Assembly (NCBI GenBank): GCA_050246915.1
Contig: JBFWVD010000067.1
Span: forward strand, 1-24,262
Direction: 5' to 3'
From: JBFWVD01 sp050246915
GTDB lineage: Bacteria; Actinomycetota; Acidimicrobiia; Acidimicrobiales; Ilumatobacteraceae
DNA: 24,262 nt
Made by a program: the position numbers and the translations under genes. Below the pieces are notes generated by a model, which was not told the origin of the DNA, did no database searches, and was given only the letters and a program-made list of their open reading frames with translations. Shown here piece after piece: positions 7,095 through 14,925 of this stretch (the first letter of the stretch is position 1; every line of letters begins with the position of its first letter).

Positions 7095-8528
7095 TCAACT
7101 CCGGAACATCTGGATCGGGTTGTGGCGTGCCATCGCCGAACCCAACGGCCCGTTGAGCATCTGGGCGCGCGTCAATCGCTTGTGGAACAGGTCGAGTAAC
7201 GCCAGATCATGCTCGCCGGTCTTGGCGTCGGCGATGACGAACTGCTCGAGCTGCGCCTCGCCCTCCAACCAGTTGTCGGGGCGGTGGCCCAGCACCGGTG
7301 CCAGATCATCGAGATCGGCTCGTTCCACCGCGTCGCCGATCTCCATGTATCGCTCCAGGTGACGAGCCAAGCGGAACGTGGTGCGCAACTTGTAGCCGAG
7401 CACGTCTCGTCGATCGCCGTGGACGAAATCGCCAGTGCCGTCGTCGCCCATCTCGGCGTGGCGCGTGTGCTCGAGCTCGCGCAGCGTCCGCACCAGGTGG
7501 TGATGCGCGCCTGACACCTGGCGCACGGTCGGCTCGGGAACTTCCACCGTCGGTGGCTCGAGGTCCAGGTACTCGTACACGCCTTCGGTGAAGTACAGGT
7601 TGGTCTCGTTCGCCCACTGCAGGTTGGTCATGTAATCGACACCGGGCTGGGGATGACGGAACGTGTGGGCGAACGGCAGCTCGTTCCAGAGCGTCGAGGC
7701 GATGTGGAACAGCTGGATGGATCGCATGTCCACAGCCTCGCCCGACAGCTCACCGTATCGGGCATAGAGCGCGTTGAAGTCCCCGCAACGAAGCACACTC
7801 TCGCGTTGACGCCAACCGGCGAGGTCCACCATCGGATCGCTGATGTGTCCGAGCTCGACATCGATGATCGATACGAGGCGTCCGTCGCAGTGCATGAACT
7901 GTCCGCTGTCCCACACCACCGCGCTCTGGCGTCCGCTGGTGATCGGTCGATGACGACGCACCCACGAGATGCCGAACTCCGCGAACGGGTTGGGCCGATT
8001 CTTGTGCTGCCGGTACACCTGCTCGAGTTGGTTGATCTCGACGAGTCCTTGGTCCTCGGGGCGTTCGGCTCGCACGATGCCAGCTTCCACGAACGGCGTG
8101 ACGTCGAGAGAGTGCATGCGCACCAGCACCTGCAGATAGTCGTCGACCACGGCGTCACGATCGGAAAGGCTCACCCCGTCGAAATCGGGGCGTCCCTCGA
8201 CGCGGTCCATCACGTAGGCGCGAGGCCGATCCATCCAGCCGTGCACCTTGGGGATCGGAATCCCCTGTTCGTTCAGTGTCCGGTGCAGACGCATCTCGTG
8301 ATCGAGGGGGAACACGTTCACGTCCGGGCGCTCGCTGCGCACCACGAGCTCCACGTTCTCGCCGTCACGCTCGAGGTCCACGTACCACATGGGCCGCCAA
8401 CGCGCCTGTGGTCGGATGGCCGACACGGTGCCGCCGACGTTGGCCTCCAACCACTGCACCACCAGCCCGGTCGGCGAGCCGTCGCGCGCTATGACTCCTG
8501 ATCCCGTGTCCCCGGAACCCGTAGCCAT
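7095..8528 (-). CDS. Phosphotransferase-family (APH/choline-kinase fold) protein with C-terminal extension
   Basis: A 477-residue protein with the aminoglycoside-phosphotransferase fold in its first ~330 residues. The N-lobe is seen in YVDLERDGENVELVVRSERP. The later catalytic-lobe segment, IIDVELGHISDPMVDLAGW, supplies the metal-binding Asp. The usual catalytic HGDxxxxN is replaced by WDSGQFM: an Asp remains but the His is Trp. A further ~130 residues follow, including a helical HxxRTLRELEHTRHAEMG segment and an ending MLNGPLGSAMARHNP; I do not recognise this as a named domain. Proteins of this group often sit beside acyl-CoA ligases and dehydrogenases and may phosphorylate a hydroxyacyl substrate. 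ATG 8528 has GAGGGGG just upstream. It lies 23 bp after acs1, probably in one transcript. Confidence 0.82.
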   Translation of the reverse strand: MATGSGDTGSGVIARDGSPTGLVVQWLEANVGGTVSAIRPQARWRPMWYVDLERDGENVELVVRSERPDVNVFPLDHEMRLHRTLNEQGIPIPKVHGWMDRPRAYVMDRVEGRPDFDGVSLSDRDAVVDDYLQVLVRMHSLDVTPFVEAGIVRAERPEDQGLVEINQLEQVYRQHKNRPNPFAEFGISWVRRHRPITSGRQSAVVWDSGQFMHCDGRLVSIIDVELGHISDPMVDLAGWRQRESVLRCGDFNALYARYGELSGEAVDMRSIQLFHIASTLWNELPFAHTFRHPQPGVDYMTNLQWANETNLYFTEGVYEYLDLEPPTVEVPEPTVRQVSGAHHHLVRTLRELEHTRHAEMGDDGTGDFVHGDRRDVLGYKLRTTFRLARHLERYMEIGDAVERADLDDLAPVLGHRPDNWLEGEAQLEQFVIADAKTGEHDLALLDLFHKRLTRAQMLNGPLGSAMARHNPIQMFRS

Positions 8529-8551
8529 GACGTCCCCCTCAGGTCAGCATC

Positions 8552-10099
8552 TCAACAGAAGATCTTCCGCAACTCCGGTTTCATCACCTTCAAGAACGCG
8601 TTGCGGGGCAGTGCCTCGAGCACCTCGAGCTGCTCGGGGATCTTCTGCGTCATGAGCCCCCTGGCGACGCAGTGCTCACGCAGCGCAACGAGCGTCGGTG
8701 CCGTGGCGCCGGGCGACAGCTCCACCACCGCGCACACTCGCTCGCCCCGATCGACGTCGGGCACGCCGATGATGGCGACGTCGGCGATGCCGGGGAACTC
8801 ACGCACGACGAGTTCGACATCGAGCGCGCTGATGTTCTCGCCCTTGCGGATGATCACGTCCTTCACCCGACCGGTCACCTGCAGGCGCCCGTCGTCGCGG
8901 AAGCGGCCGAGATCACCAGTGCGATAGAAGCCATCCGCAGTGAACGCCGCCGCCGTCATCTCCGCGTCGAGGTATCCATCGCACAGCATCGGCGATCGGA
9001 CGTAGATCTCACCGACCTCGCCGGCGGGCACGACGTTGCCATCGCCATCGCGAAGGATGATCTCGTTGCCCGGCAAGGGCAACCCGTCGGTATAGGCCAG
9101 TTGCTCGTCGGTGTCGGTGTACACACCCGATGTCAGGTACGGGCATTCGGTCATTCCCAGTCCGTGCACGGCGCGCGCGTGCACGAGGTCGCGCAGGTCG
9201 AAGAAGACGTCGGGCGGCTTGGGACCGCCGCCAGCGATCATCGCCCGCAGCGTCGGCACGATGGGCACATCGGGATTCTTCCGCTGCTCGTTGATCATGG
9301 CGATGTAGTGAGCGGTGCCGCCCCCGGCCTGGGTGACGCCGTGGGCCTTCATCGCCGCGGCGGCCACGTCGGGCACGAACGGATCGATCAGCAAGAACGA
9401 CACGCCAGCGATCAAGTAGCCACTGAGGGCCATGATCCCGCCGATGTGGGGAATGGGGAACGCAACCGACCCGATGTCGGCCTCGGTGAGCGATCCGATG
9501 TGCACCATGGCCTCGCCGGCGGCGATCAACGAGCGATCGCGATGGCGGGCGCACTTGGGCTGTGCGGTGGTCCCCGACGTCGTGTACACCCAGCGCACGT
9601 CCTCTGCCGATGATGGCGGAGGCGGCAGCGTCGCCGGATCACCGACGGGCAGCGGCTCGCTCAGCGCCAGGACGTTGATGGGGGCGCCGTTCACATCGCG
9701 GCGCTCCGCAACGAGCTCATGCACCATTGCCGCATGATCGAATCCCCGCCACTCGGGGATCACGATGAACAACGAGGGCTGGAACTGGTCGAGCACCGAG
9801 CTGATCTCGCGCGCCCGGTAGACCGTGACGAGCGGATTCTGCCACGCACCCAAGCGGGCGAGCGCGAGCATGAGCACGACGGCGTCGGGACAGGTGGGCA
9901 TCTGCCAACTCACGCGGGTCCCCGGCCCGATGCCGAGCGCGTACAAGCCTGCCGCCACCTGCTCGGCCCGGGCGATCACCTCGCCGAAGGTCATCTCGGC
10001 CCCGTACAGATCGGCCAACATCCGCCGATTTCCCGACAACGCGGCACGCTCCGAGGCGATGTCCCACAACGTCTTGGAGTCCACGGCGATCGCCGTCAT
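8552..10099 (-). CDS. Acyl-CoA synthetase (AMP-forming), acs1; cyclohexanecarboxylate-CoA-ligase-like
   Basis: A 515-residue member of the ANL adenylate-forming superfamily, activating a carboxylic acid through an acyl-AMP to a CoA thioester. The ATP-binding loop is YTTSGTTAQPK (about residues 172-182). GMTECPYLTSG is the A5 region, RTGDLGRFRDDGRLQVTGR the A7 region and KDVIIRKGENIS the A8 hinge. The A10 lysine is K504 in PRNAFLKVMKPELR, where Leu replaces the usual Gly before Lys. The overall pattern resembles ligases annotated as cyclohexanecarboxylate-CoA ligase, but the substrate is not proven. ATG 10099 has AGGAG seven bases upstream; longer in-frame starts lack homology. It is a close paralogue of acs2 (11464-12996). 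The phosphotransferase follows after 23 bp. Confidence 0.9.
   Translation of the reverse strand: MTAIAVDSKTLWDIASERAALSGNRRMLADLYGAEMTFGEVIARAEQVAAGLYALGIGPGTRVSWQMPTCPDAVVLMLALARLGAWQNPLVTVYRAREISSVLDQFQPSLFIVIPEWRGFDHAAMVHELVAERRDVNGAPINVLALSEPLPVGDPATLPPPPSSAEDVRWVYTTSGTTAQPKCARHRDRSLIAAGEAMVHIGSLTEADIGSVAFPIPHIGGIMALSGYLIAGVSFLLIDPFVPDVAAAAMKAHGVTQAGGGTAHYIAMINEQRKNPDVPIVPTLRAMIAGGGPKPPDVFFDLRDLVHARAVHGLGMTECPYLTSGVYTDTDEQLAYTDGLPLPGNEIILRDGDGNVVPAGEVGEIYVRSPMLCDGYLDAEMTAAAFTADGFYRTGDLGRFRDDGRLQVTGRVKDVIIRKGENISALDVELVVREFPGIADVAIIGVPDVDRGERVCAVVELSPGATAPTLVALREHCVARGLMTQKIPEQLEVLEALPRNAFLKVMKPELRKIFC
8909..8965 (-). repeat. Direct repeat copy 1 inside acs1 (57 bp, 3 mismatches to 11821-11877)
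   Basis: A 57-bp stretch coding for the conserved A7 region of acs1 matches 11821-11877 in acs2 at 54 of 57 positions by direct comparison, in the same orientation. It is the strongest of several near-identical patches shared by the two ligase genes. Confidence 0.75.
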
Positions 10100-10132
10100 C
10101 GACAAGCTCCTGTTCCCCGGAGAGCTACCCCG

Positions 10133-10157
10133 GCCATCGTCGCGCGCGGGCGATGGC
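10133..10157. promoter_or_regulatory. Inverted repeat at the predicted acs1 transcription start
   Basis: GCCATCG (10133-10139) and CGATGGC (10151-10157) form a perfect 7-bp inverted repeat with an 11-bp GC-rich centre. It starts three bases downstream of the TAGTGT -10 box, so it would overlap the transcription start. It could be an operator or form a stem near the 5' end of the mRNA. As it also follows the methyltransferase-DinB gene, a terminator role is possible, but no T-run is seen. Confidence 0.35.
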
Positions 10158-10158
10158 T

Positions 10159-10170
10159 CGACACTAACAA
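10159..10170 (-). promoter_or_regulatory. Promoter element of acs1 (TTGTTAGTGTCG)
   Basis: On the minus strand TTGTTAGTGTCG contains TAGTGT, a TANNNT-type -10 (10166-10161). The same 12 bases with one change (TTGTTAGGGTCG) lie at 13002-13013 in front of acs2. Here the start codon is about 60 nt downstream, giving a leader with AGGAG, in contrast to acs2. The 119-bp gap 10100-10218 otherwise contains only the inverted repeat at 10133-10157. Confidence 0.45.
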
Positions 10171-10218
10171 TGATGTCCCGGGGCGCAACGAAGGCACCGA
10201 TCCGTCGGAGGCTGTCGG

Positions 10219-11451
10219 TCAACGCCGTAGAGCGCTGAGTTGGGCCGTGTGGCCAGTGAGGTGGACGTTGGGATGGATCTGCAACACCAACTGTCGCCAC
10301 GGCATCGATCCTTCGAACCCGATCCGGCCCCCGTCGAGGAGACGACACGGCACCGCGGTGTCGAGCTGCTCGTCGTCGAGCCGGCCCAGCACATGAAGCA
10401 GCTGCTCACTGCGCGCTCGACCCAACTGCACCAGTTCGTCGATGGAACGACCAGCGGCCAACGCGTCGAGGCGGGCCACATCGGTGGCCGCGGCGTTGTC
10501 GAACATCGTGACCTCCCCGTGCAACAGGGCGCGACTCACCGCGATCAGGCCGGCATCGTTGAGGGCAATGTGGGCGATGACCTGAGCCGCCGACCATTCG
10601 CCAGCGGGCGGGTCCACGAACCCGTTGCCATCGATCACCGTGCCAACCTCGGCGCCGTCTGCGGCACCGGCGGCAGCGAAAAAGGCGCGATACGCGCCGG
10701 CGAGATCGTCGAGATCGGACCGGCTGGGCTGCTCGGCACGCTTCACTCCGAAGGTCATCCCGTCACCGACCGGAACCATCGACAGCGTCACGCGATCATC
10801 GTTGGCCACCAACTCGTTGAACCATCTGATGTCGAGCGTCGACTGCACGATGCCATCGATGACTGCTGGCGGTCGTCCGGCGAAACGGGCGCGTACCTCG
10901 GACTCGGTGACGTCGGGGTCGACAAACCCCTGGAACAGCGTGTTGTCGGCGATCAGCAGTCCGCCGTCACGCAGCAACTCGAGACCGAGGTTCCAGTACT
11001 GCCAGTAGTTGCCCTTGTCGGCATCGATGAACACCAGATCCATGGTGCCCCGGTGCCCCTCGGCCAGCAGAGCCTCGAGCGACTCGACGGCCGGTCCGTG
11101 ACGGAGCGTCACCTTGTGATCGACGCTGGCACGTTCCCAGAAGTCCTGGGCAACCGCGGTCCACTCTTGGTTCAGGTCGAAGCACCACAGATGGGCATCG
11201 GTCGGCGATGCCATGGCCATCACCAATGAGCTGTATCCGGTGAAGACGCCGACCTCGACGATGCGCATGGGTCGCAACGCTTGGACGAGCATCTCCATGA
11301 ACTGTCCCTGCAGTGGTGACACTGCCATGGTGGCCCGCGGGTTCTTGGCCGTCTCGGCGCGATGGTCCGCCAGGATCGGTCGGTCCCGCATCGACACCGA
11401 CCGCATGTAGTCGAACAGCGCGTCGTTCATCCGGATCATGTCGGAGCTCAT
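10219..11451 (-). CDS. Fusion: O-methyltransferase (CCoAOMT-like) + DinB/maleylpyruvate-isomerase-like domain
   Basis: A 410-residue protein joining two domains in one uninterrupted frame. Residues 1-240 are a SAM-dependent O-methyltransferase of family 3: a conserved N-terminal helix, VEVGVFTGYSSL (64-75, SAM loop), FIDADKGNYWQYW (141-153, metal-binding Asp and substrate loop) and LLIADNTLFQGFV (165-177). Residues 243-410 look like a DinB/MDMPI four-helix domain: GEWSAAQVIAHIALND with H294, then IHPNVHLTGHTAQL with H397 and H401 as a possible metal triad. DinB-type domains often serve as mycothiol- or bacillithiol-dependent transferases or isomerases. The combined reaction is unknown. ATG 11451 is preceded by GGGAGGACC. 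It lies 12 bp after acs2, so probably one transcript; acs1 follows downstream. Confidence 0.85.
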   Translation of the reverse strand: MSSDMIRMNDALFDYMRSVSMRDRPILADHRAETAKNPRATMAVSPLQGQFMEMLVQALRPMRIVEVGVFTGYSSLVMAMASPTDAHLWCFDLNQEWTAVAQDFWERASVDHKVTLRHGPAVESLEALLAEGHRGTMDLVFIDADKGNYWQYWNLGLELLRDGGLLIADNTLFQGFVDPDVTESEVRARFAGRPPAVIDGIVQSTLDIRWFNELVANDDRVTLSMVPVGDGMTFGVKRAEQPSRSDLDDLAGAYRAFFAAAGAADGAEVGTVIDGNGFVDPPAGEWSAAQVIAHIALNDAGLIAVSRALLHGEVTMFDNAAATDVARLDALAAGRSIDELVQLGRARSEQLLHVLGRLDDEQLDTAVPCRLLDGGRIGFEGSMPWRQLVLQIHPNVHLTGHTAQLSALRR

Positions 11452-11463
11452 GGTCCTCCCCTG

Positions 11464-12996
11464 TCAGCAGAACCGCTTGCGCAGCTCGGGCTTGATCACC
11501 TTCAAGAACGCGTTGCGTGGGAGCGCGTCGACCACCTCGAGTTGCTCGGGGATCTTCTGCATCATGAGCCCCTTGGCCACGCAGTGCTGGCGCAACATCT
11601 CCAGCTTTGGCGCGCTCGCTCCTGGGGTCAGCTCGATCACCGCGCACACTCGCTCACCCCGCTCGTCGTCGGGCACCCCGATCACCGCCACGTCGCCCAC
11701 GCCGGCGAGATCGCGCACGACGAGCTCCACGTCGAGAGCGCTGATGTTCTCACCCTTGCGGATGATGATGTCCTTGATGCGACCCGTCACGCGGATGTGC
11801 CCGTCGGGACGGAACATCGCGAGATCACCGGTGCGATAGAAGCCATCGGCAGTGAACGCCGCCGCCGTCATGTCCGCATCGAGATACCCGTCGCACAGCA
11901 ATGGGGATCTGACGTAGACCTCCCCGATCTCCCCTGTGGCCACATCGTTGCCGGCGGCGTCGCGCAACACCACCTCGTTGTCGAGCACCGGTGCACCGTC
12001 GGAGTTGGCCAACTGCTCATCGGTGTCGGTGACGATCCCCGAGGTGAGGTACGGGCACTCGGTCATGCCGAAGCCGTGTACGGCGCGAGCGCCCACCACG
12101 GACTCGAGCTCGTAGAAGATCTCCGGAGCCTTCGCGCCACCGCCGGCCACGATGCACCGCAGCGTCGGCACCAGCAGCTCGTCGCCGTGTTCGCGCTGCG
12201 CGTTGATGAACGCGAGGTAGTGCGCCGTACCGCCACCCACGACCGTCACCCCGTACCGACGCATCACCGGTGCTGCCGTCTCGACCAGGAAAGGGTCGAG
12301 CAACACGAGCGGCACGCCGACCAAGAGGTAGGCACACAGGTTGTTGATGCCGCCGATGTGGGCGATGGGGAAGGGCATGGCCGCGACATCGTCGGATGAC
12401 AGTGCGTTGGTGGTCGCGCTGGCGCGCCCAGCCATCACCAGAGATCGATCACGATGGCGTGCGCACTTCGGCTCGGCCGTGGTGCCCGATGTGGTGTAGA
12501 TCCACCGAACCTCCTCAGCCGAGTCCGGCGGCGCCGGCAACGTCGTCGGGTCACCCTCGGGCAGTGCGCCGTCGAGCGCCAGCACGTTCACCTCGCCGTG
12601 TTCGGCGACCAGTTCGTTGACCATGGTGAGGTGATCGAATCCACGCCATTGCGGGATCACGATGAACCATTGCGGCTCGAACTGGCGTAGGACCGACCCG
12701 ACCTCGCGTGCTCGATACACGGGAACCAGCGGGTTCTGCACCGCACCCAACCGGGCCAACGCCAGCAGCACCACCACCGCATCCGGGATGGTCGGGAGCT
12801 GCCAGCTCACGCGGGTTCCGGGGCCGATCCCGAGCTCGTGGAGCCCGGCAGCGACACGCTCGGCGCGAGCTACCAGCTGCCCGATGGTCTCTTCATGACC
12901 ATGCAGGTCGGCGACCCCGAGTTGATCGGGCGTCGCATCTGCGCGCGCCCGCGCGATGTCCCAGACGGTTCGAGTCTCGAGGGGGATCGGTGCCAT
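11464..12996 (-). CDS. Acyl-CoA synthetase (AMP-forming), acs2, paralogue of acs1
   Basis: A 510-residue ANL-family ligase with the same motif set as acs1: YTTSGTTAEPK, GMTECPYLTSG, RTGDLAMFRPDGHIRVTGR, KDIIIRKGENIS and A10 lysine K499 in PRNAFLKVIKPELR. By eye roughly two thirds of residues match acs1, with longer identical runs in the C-terminal half and the same ELRKxFC ending, so the pair arose by duplication. Differences cluster in the N-terminal half and around the acyl pocket (for example the HIGGI region), which could mean different acid substrates. ATG 12996 has no good Shine-Dalgarno site but lies 7 nt after TAGGGT, consistent with a leaderless mRNA. The methyltransferase-DinB gene follows 12 bp downstream. 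Confidence 0.9.
   Translation of the reverse strand: MAPIPLETRTVWDIARARADATPDQLGVADLHGHEETIGQLVARAERVAAGLHELGIGPGTRVSWQLPTIPDAVVVLLALARLGAVQNPLVPVYRAREVGSVLRQFEPQWFIVIPQWRGFDHLTMVNELVAEHGEVNVLALDGALPEGDPTTLPAPPDSAEEVRWIYTTSGTTAEPKCARHRDRSLVMAGRASATTNALSSDDVAAMPFPIAHIGGINNLCAYLLVGVPLVLLDPFLVETAAPVMRRYGVTVVGGGTAHYLAFINAQREHGDELLVPTLRCIVAGGGAKAPEIFYELESVVGARAVHGFGMTECPYLTSGIVTDTDEQLANSDGAPVLDNEVVLRDAAGNDVATGEIGEVYVRSPLLCDGYLDADMTAAAFTADGFYRTGDLAMFRPDGHIRVTGRIKDIIIRKGENISALDVELVVRDLAGVGDVAVIGVPDDERGERVCAVIELTPGASAPKLEMLRQHCVAKGLMMQKIPEQLEVVDALPRNAFLKVIKPELRKRFC
11821..11877 (-). repeat. Direct repeat copy 2 inside acs2 (57 bp, 3 mismatches to 8909-8965)
   Basis: Partner of the repeat at 8909-8965, same orientation, 2912 bp apart. 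The enclosed segment contains the methyltransferase-DinB gene. Confidence 0.75.
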
Positions 12997-13001
12997 GGCA
13001 G

Positions 13002-13013
13002 CGACCCTAACAA
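13002..13013 (-). promoter_or_regulatory. Promoter element of acs2 (TTGTTAGGGTCG), leaderless geometry
   Basis: TAGGGT (13009-13004 on the minus strand) is separated by 7 nt from ATG 12996, so transcription would begin at or next to the start codon. A weak -35-like CTGACT lies 19 bp further upstream. The element matches the one before acs1 at 11 of 12 positions. The rest of the 109-bp gap 12997-13105 shows nothing else I can support. Confidence 0.5.
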
Positions 13014-13105
13014 CGCGCTCGCGGCCCGAGTCAGGTCGACCGGCTGCTGCATGGCCTCCGCCGAGGGAAACGTCGAGGTGATCGTCATCCGCGTGCCGCC
13101 ATCAC

Positions 13106-14086
13106 TCACGACTCGCCGTCGGGCCCGCCACCATCCTCGAGACCGGAATCGTCGAGGCCGGCGCGCTCGTCACGCTCGGCCCACTCCAGCAGCTCGGCAA
13201 TGTCGAACACGGCATCGTCGATGCCCGCATGGAGATCTCCCAACTCTGCGAAGCGACCGGGCACGGTGCGCAATGTGCAGTCCCCCGGCTCGACTGTGTC
13301 GATCTCGTCCCACCTGATCGGTGTCGATACCGGAGCGTTGGCGAACCCGCGCAGTGAGTACGCACTCGCCATCGTGTGATCACGGGCGTTCTGGTTGTAG
13401 TCGACGAACACGGCGCGCGGGTCGCGGTCTTTGCGCCACCACGTCGTCGTCACGAGATCCGGCGCGCGTCGTTCGACCTCTCGGGCAAAGGCCAAGGCCG
13501 CGCGACGCACGTCGCTGAACCCGTGGGCGGGGGCGATGCGGACATAGACGTGGATGCCCCGTCCTCCTGACGTCTTGGGCCAACCAACCGCGCCCAACTC
13601 GTCGAGGACCTCGTGCACCACATGGGCCACAGCCCGGATGGATGACAACGGGCACTCGGGCATGGGGTCGAGATCGATGCGCCACTCGTCGGGTCGCTCG
13701 ACATCGGTCGATCTCGAGTTCCACGGATGGAACTCGACGGTGGACATCTGCACCGCCCAGATCACCTGGGCCAGCTCGCTCACGCTCAGCTCGTCCGCAT
13801 GCTGGCCATAGCGTGGGAAATCGACGCGCACGGTCTCGACCCAAGGCGGAGCGCCCGACGGCACGCGCTTTTGATGCACCTTGTCGCCCGCGATGCCTTT
13901 GGGGAAGCGATGCAACATGCAGGGGCGCTGCCGCAGCGCGTTCACGATGCCAGGGCCCACCGAGAGGTAGTAGTTGATGACGTCGAGCTTCGTAGCACCG
14001 ATGGCCGGGAAATACACCCGATCGGGGTTCGAGACGCGCACGGTCCGCTCGCCGACCCGCAGTTCCATCGCCGGTGAGGCAGTCAC
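13106..14086 (-). CDS. Stand-alone LigD polymerase domain (NHEJ primase-polymerase, PolDom)
   Basis: A 326-residue archaeo-eukaryotic-primase-type polymerase like the PolDom of LigD, used in bacterial non-homologous end joining and gap filling. Visible features: SNPDRVYFP near the N-terminus, MLHRFPKGI and FHPWNSRS (substrate and phosphate-binding segments), the catalytic DLD pair D138/D140 in RIDLDPMP, SGGRGIHVYVRI with H179, and the third acidic residue D229 in VFVDYNQN. Length and motifs indicate an intact enzyme; there is no ligase or nuclease domain. The C-terminus is acidic and Gly-rich. I chose GTG 14086 because it overlaps the SDR stop (GTGA at 14083-14086), implying translational coupling; ATG 14068 is an alternative. 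No Ku or ATP-dependent ligase gene lies nearby, so partners must be elsewhere. Confidence 0.9.
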   Translation of the reverse strand: MTASPAMELRVGERTVRVSNPDRVYFPAIGATKLDVINYYLSVGPGIVNALRQRPCMLHRFPKGIAGDKVHQKRVPSGAPPWVETVRVDFPRYGQHADELSVSELAQVIWAVQMSTVEFHPWNSRSTDVERPDEWRIDLDPMPECPLSSIRAVAHVVHEVLDELGAVGWPKTSGGRGIHVYVRIAPAHGFSDVRRAALAFAREVERRAPDLVTTTWWRKDRDPRAVFVDYNQNARDHTMASAYSLRGFANAPVSTPIRWDEIDTVEPGDCTLRTVPGRFAELGDLHAGIDDAVFDIAELLEWAERDERAGLDDSGLEDGGGPDGES

Positions 14087-14901
14087 GGCAACTGCACGCC
14101 GCCGTCGACCTGCAGGACCTGACCGGTGACGAACGCAGCCTTTTGCGATGCCAGGTACACCGCGGCGGCGCCGATCTCCGACGGCTTGGCATGCGGCCGC
14201 GTCAATGCCGTGTCGCGGGCGATCAACCCGACCAGCTCGGGCTGCGCGACCAGCTCACGCGGGAACAGGCCCGTCTCGGGTTGGAAGCGGCTGCCGGTGC
14301 TCGTGTCGTTGAACGGGTCCTCAGGCATGGTGCCGTACGGAGCGATCGCATTCACGGTGATCCCACTCTTGCCGACCTCGAGGGCGAGCACCTTCGTGAA
14401 GGAATGCACCGCGCCTTTCGCCGCGGAGTACACGGCCATGAAGCGATCGCCGATCAGCGCGGACATCGATCCGATGTTGATGATGCGGCCTTCGCCACGC
14501 CCGAGCATGTGGGGCAACACCGCATGTGTGCAGTTGAGCGTGCTCATCAACGTGAGATCGATGTCGTAACGCCACTGGTCGATGGTGCTGTCGACGAACG
14601 GTGACACCGCGGTGTTGCCGCCGACATTGTTGACGAGCACGTCGATCGCCCCCAACCGCTCGAGAGTGTCGCTGATCAGACCGGCCGCATCGACACGGTC
14701 GACCACATCGGTGCGTCGCCACAGCGCCTCGGGTGCCCCGCGACGCAGCGCTTCATCGACCACTCGTTGCCCGGCGATCTCGTCGCGACCGACCACGACG
14801 ACACGACATCCCTCCTCGGCGAAGGCAAGCAAAATGCCCTTGCCGATGTTGGCCGTCGAGCCCGTGACGACGACGGCCTTACCTGCGAGCCCCGTATCCA
14901 T
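14083..14901 (-). CDS. Short-chain dehydrogenase/reductase (SDR) family oxidoreductase
   Basis: A 272-residue classical SDR. The cofactor motif is VTGSTANIGKGI (residues 12-23), the structural motif NNVGG (91-95), catalytic Ser145 in INIGSMSA, and Tyr158 and Lys162 in YSAAKGAV. The ending GQVLQVDGGVQLP is typical. GRD after the second strand is neutral to NADP-leaning, but I would not assign the cofactor. It would oxidise or reduce a secondary alcohol or ketone, or a hydroxyacyl-CoA. ATG 14901 is preferred over the in-frame TTG at 14910, with GAGG four bases upstream. It starts 24 bp after the CmcJ-like gene and its stop overlaps the PolDom start, so the three genes probably form one operon. 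Confidence 0.88.
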   Translation of the reverse strand: MDTGLAGKAVVVTGSTANIGKGILLAFAEEGCRVVVVGRDEIAGQRVVDEALRRGAPEALWRRTDVVDRVDAAGLISDTLERLGAIDVLVNNVGGNTAVSPFVDSTIDQWRYDIDLTLMSTLNCTHAVLPHMLGRGEGRIINIGSMSALIGDRFMAVYSAAKGAVHSFTKVLALEVGKSGITVNAIAPYGTMPEDPFNDTSTGSRFQPETGLFPRELVAQPELVGLIARDTALTRPHAKPSEIGAAAVYLASQKAAFVTGQVLQVDGGVQLP

Positions 14902-14925
14902 GTGCCTCAACCTTCTTCGTGTGCC

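Noticed and set aside
7095..8528. Aminoglycoside resistance genes (both APH-fold proteins)
   Set aside because: The sequences and neighbourhoods match the acyl-CoA-metabolism-linked phosphotransferases, not known antibiotic kinases.
10133..10157. A rho-independent terminator for the methyltransferase-DinB gene
   Set aside because: The inverted repeat has no T-run and lies just beside a -10 box of acs1, so a promoter-associated role fits better.
11362..12399. Long plus-strand frame opposite acs2, and a similar one at 8672-9613 opposite acs1
   Set aside because: Both are shadows of the same duplicated ligase sequence; their similarity to each other only reflects the paralogy.
13106..14086. 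A complete NHEJ operon
   Set aside because: Only the polymerase domain is present; no Ku, ligase or nuclease gene is encoded in the window.
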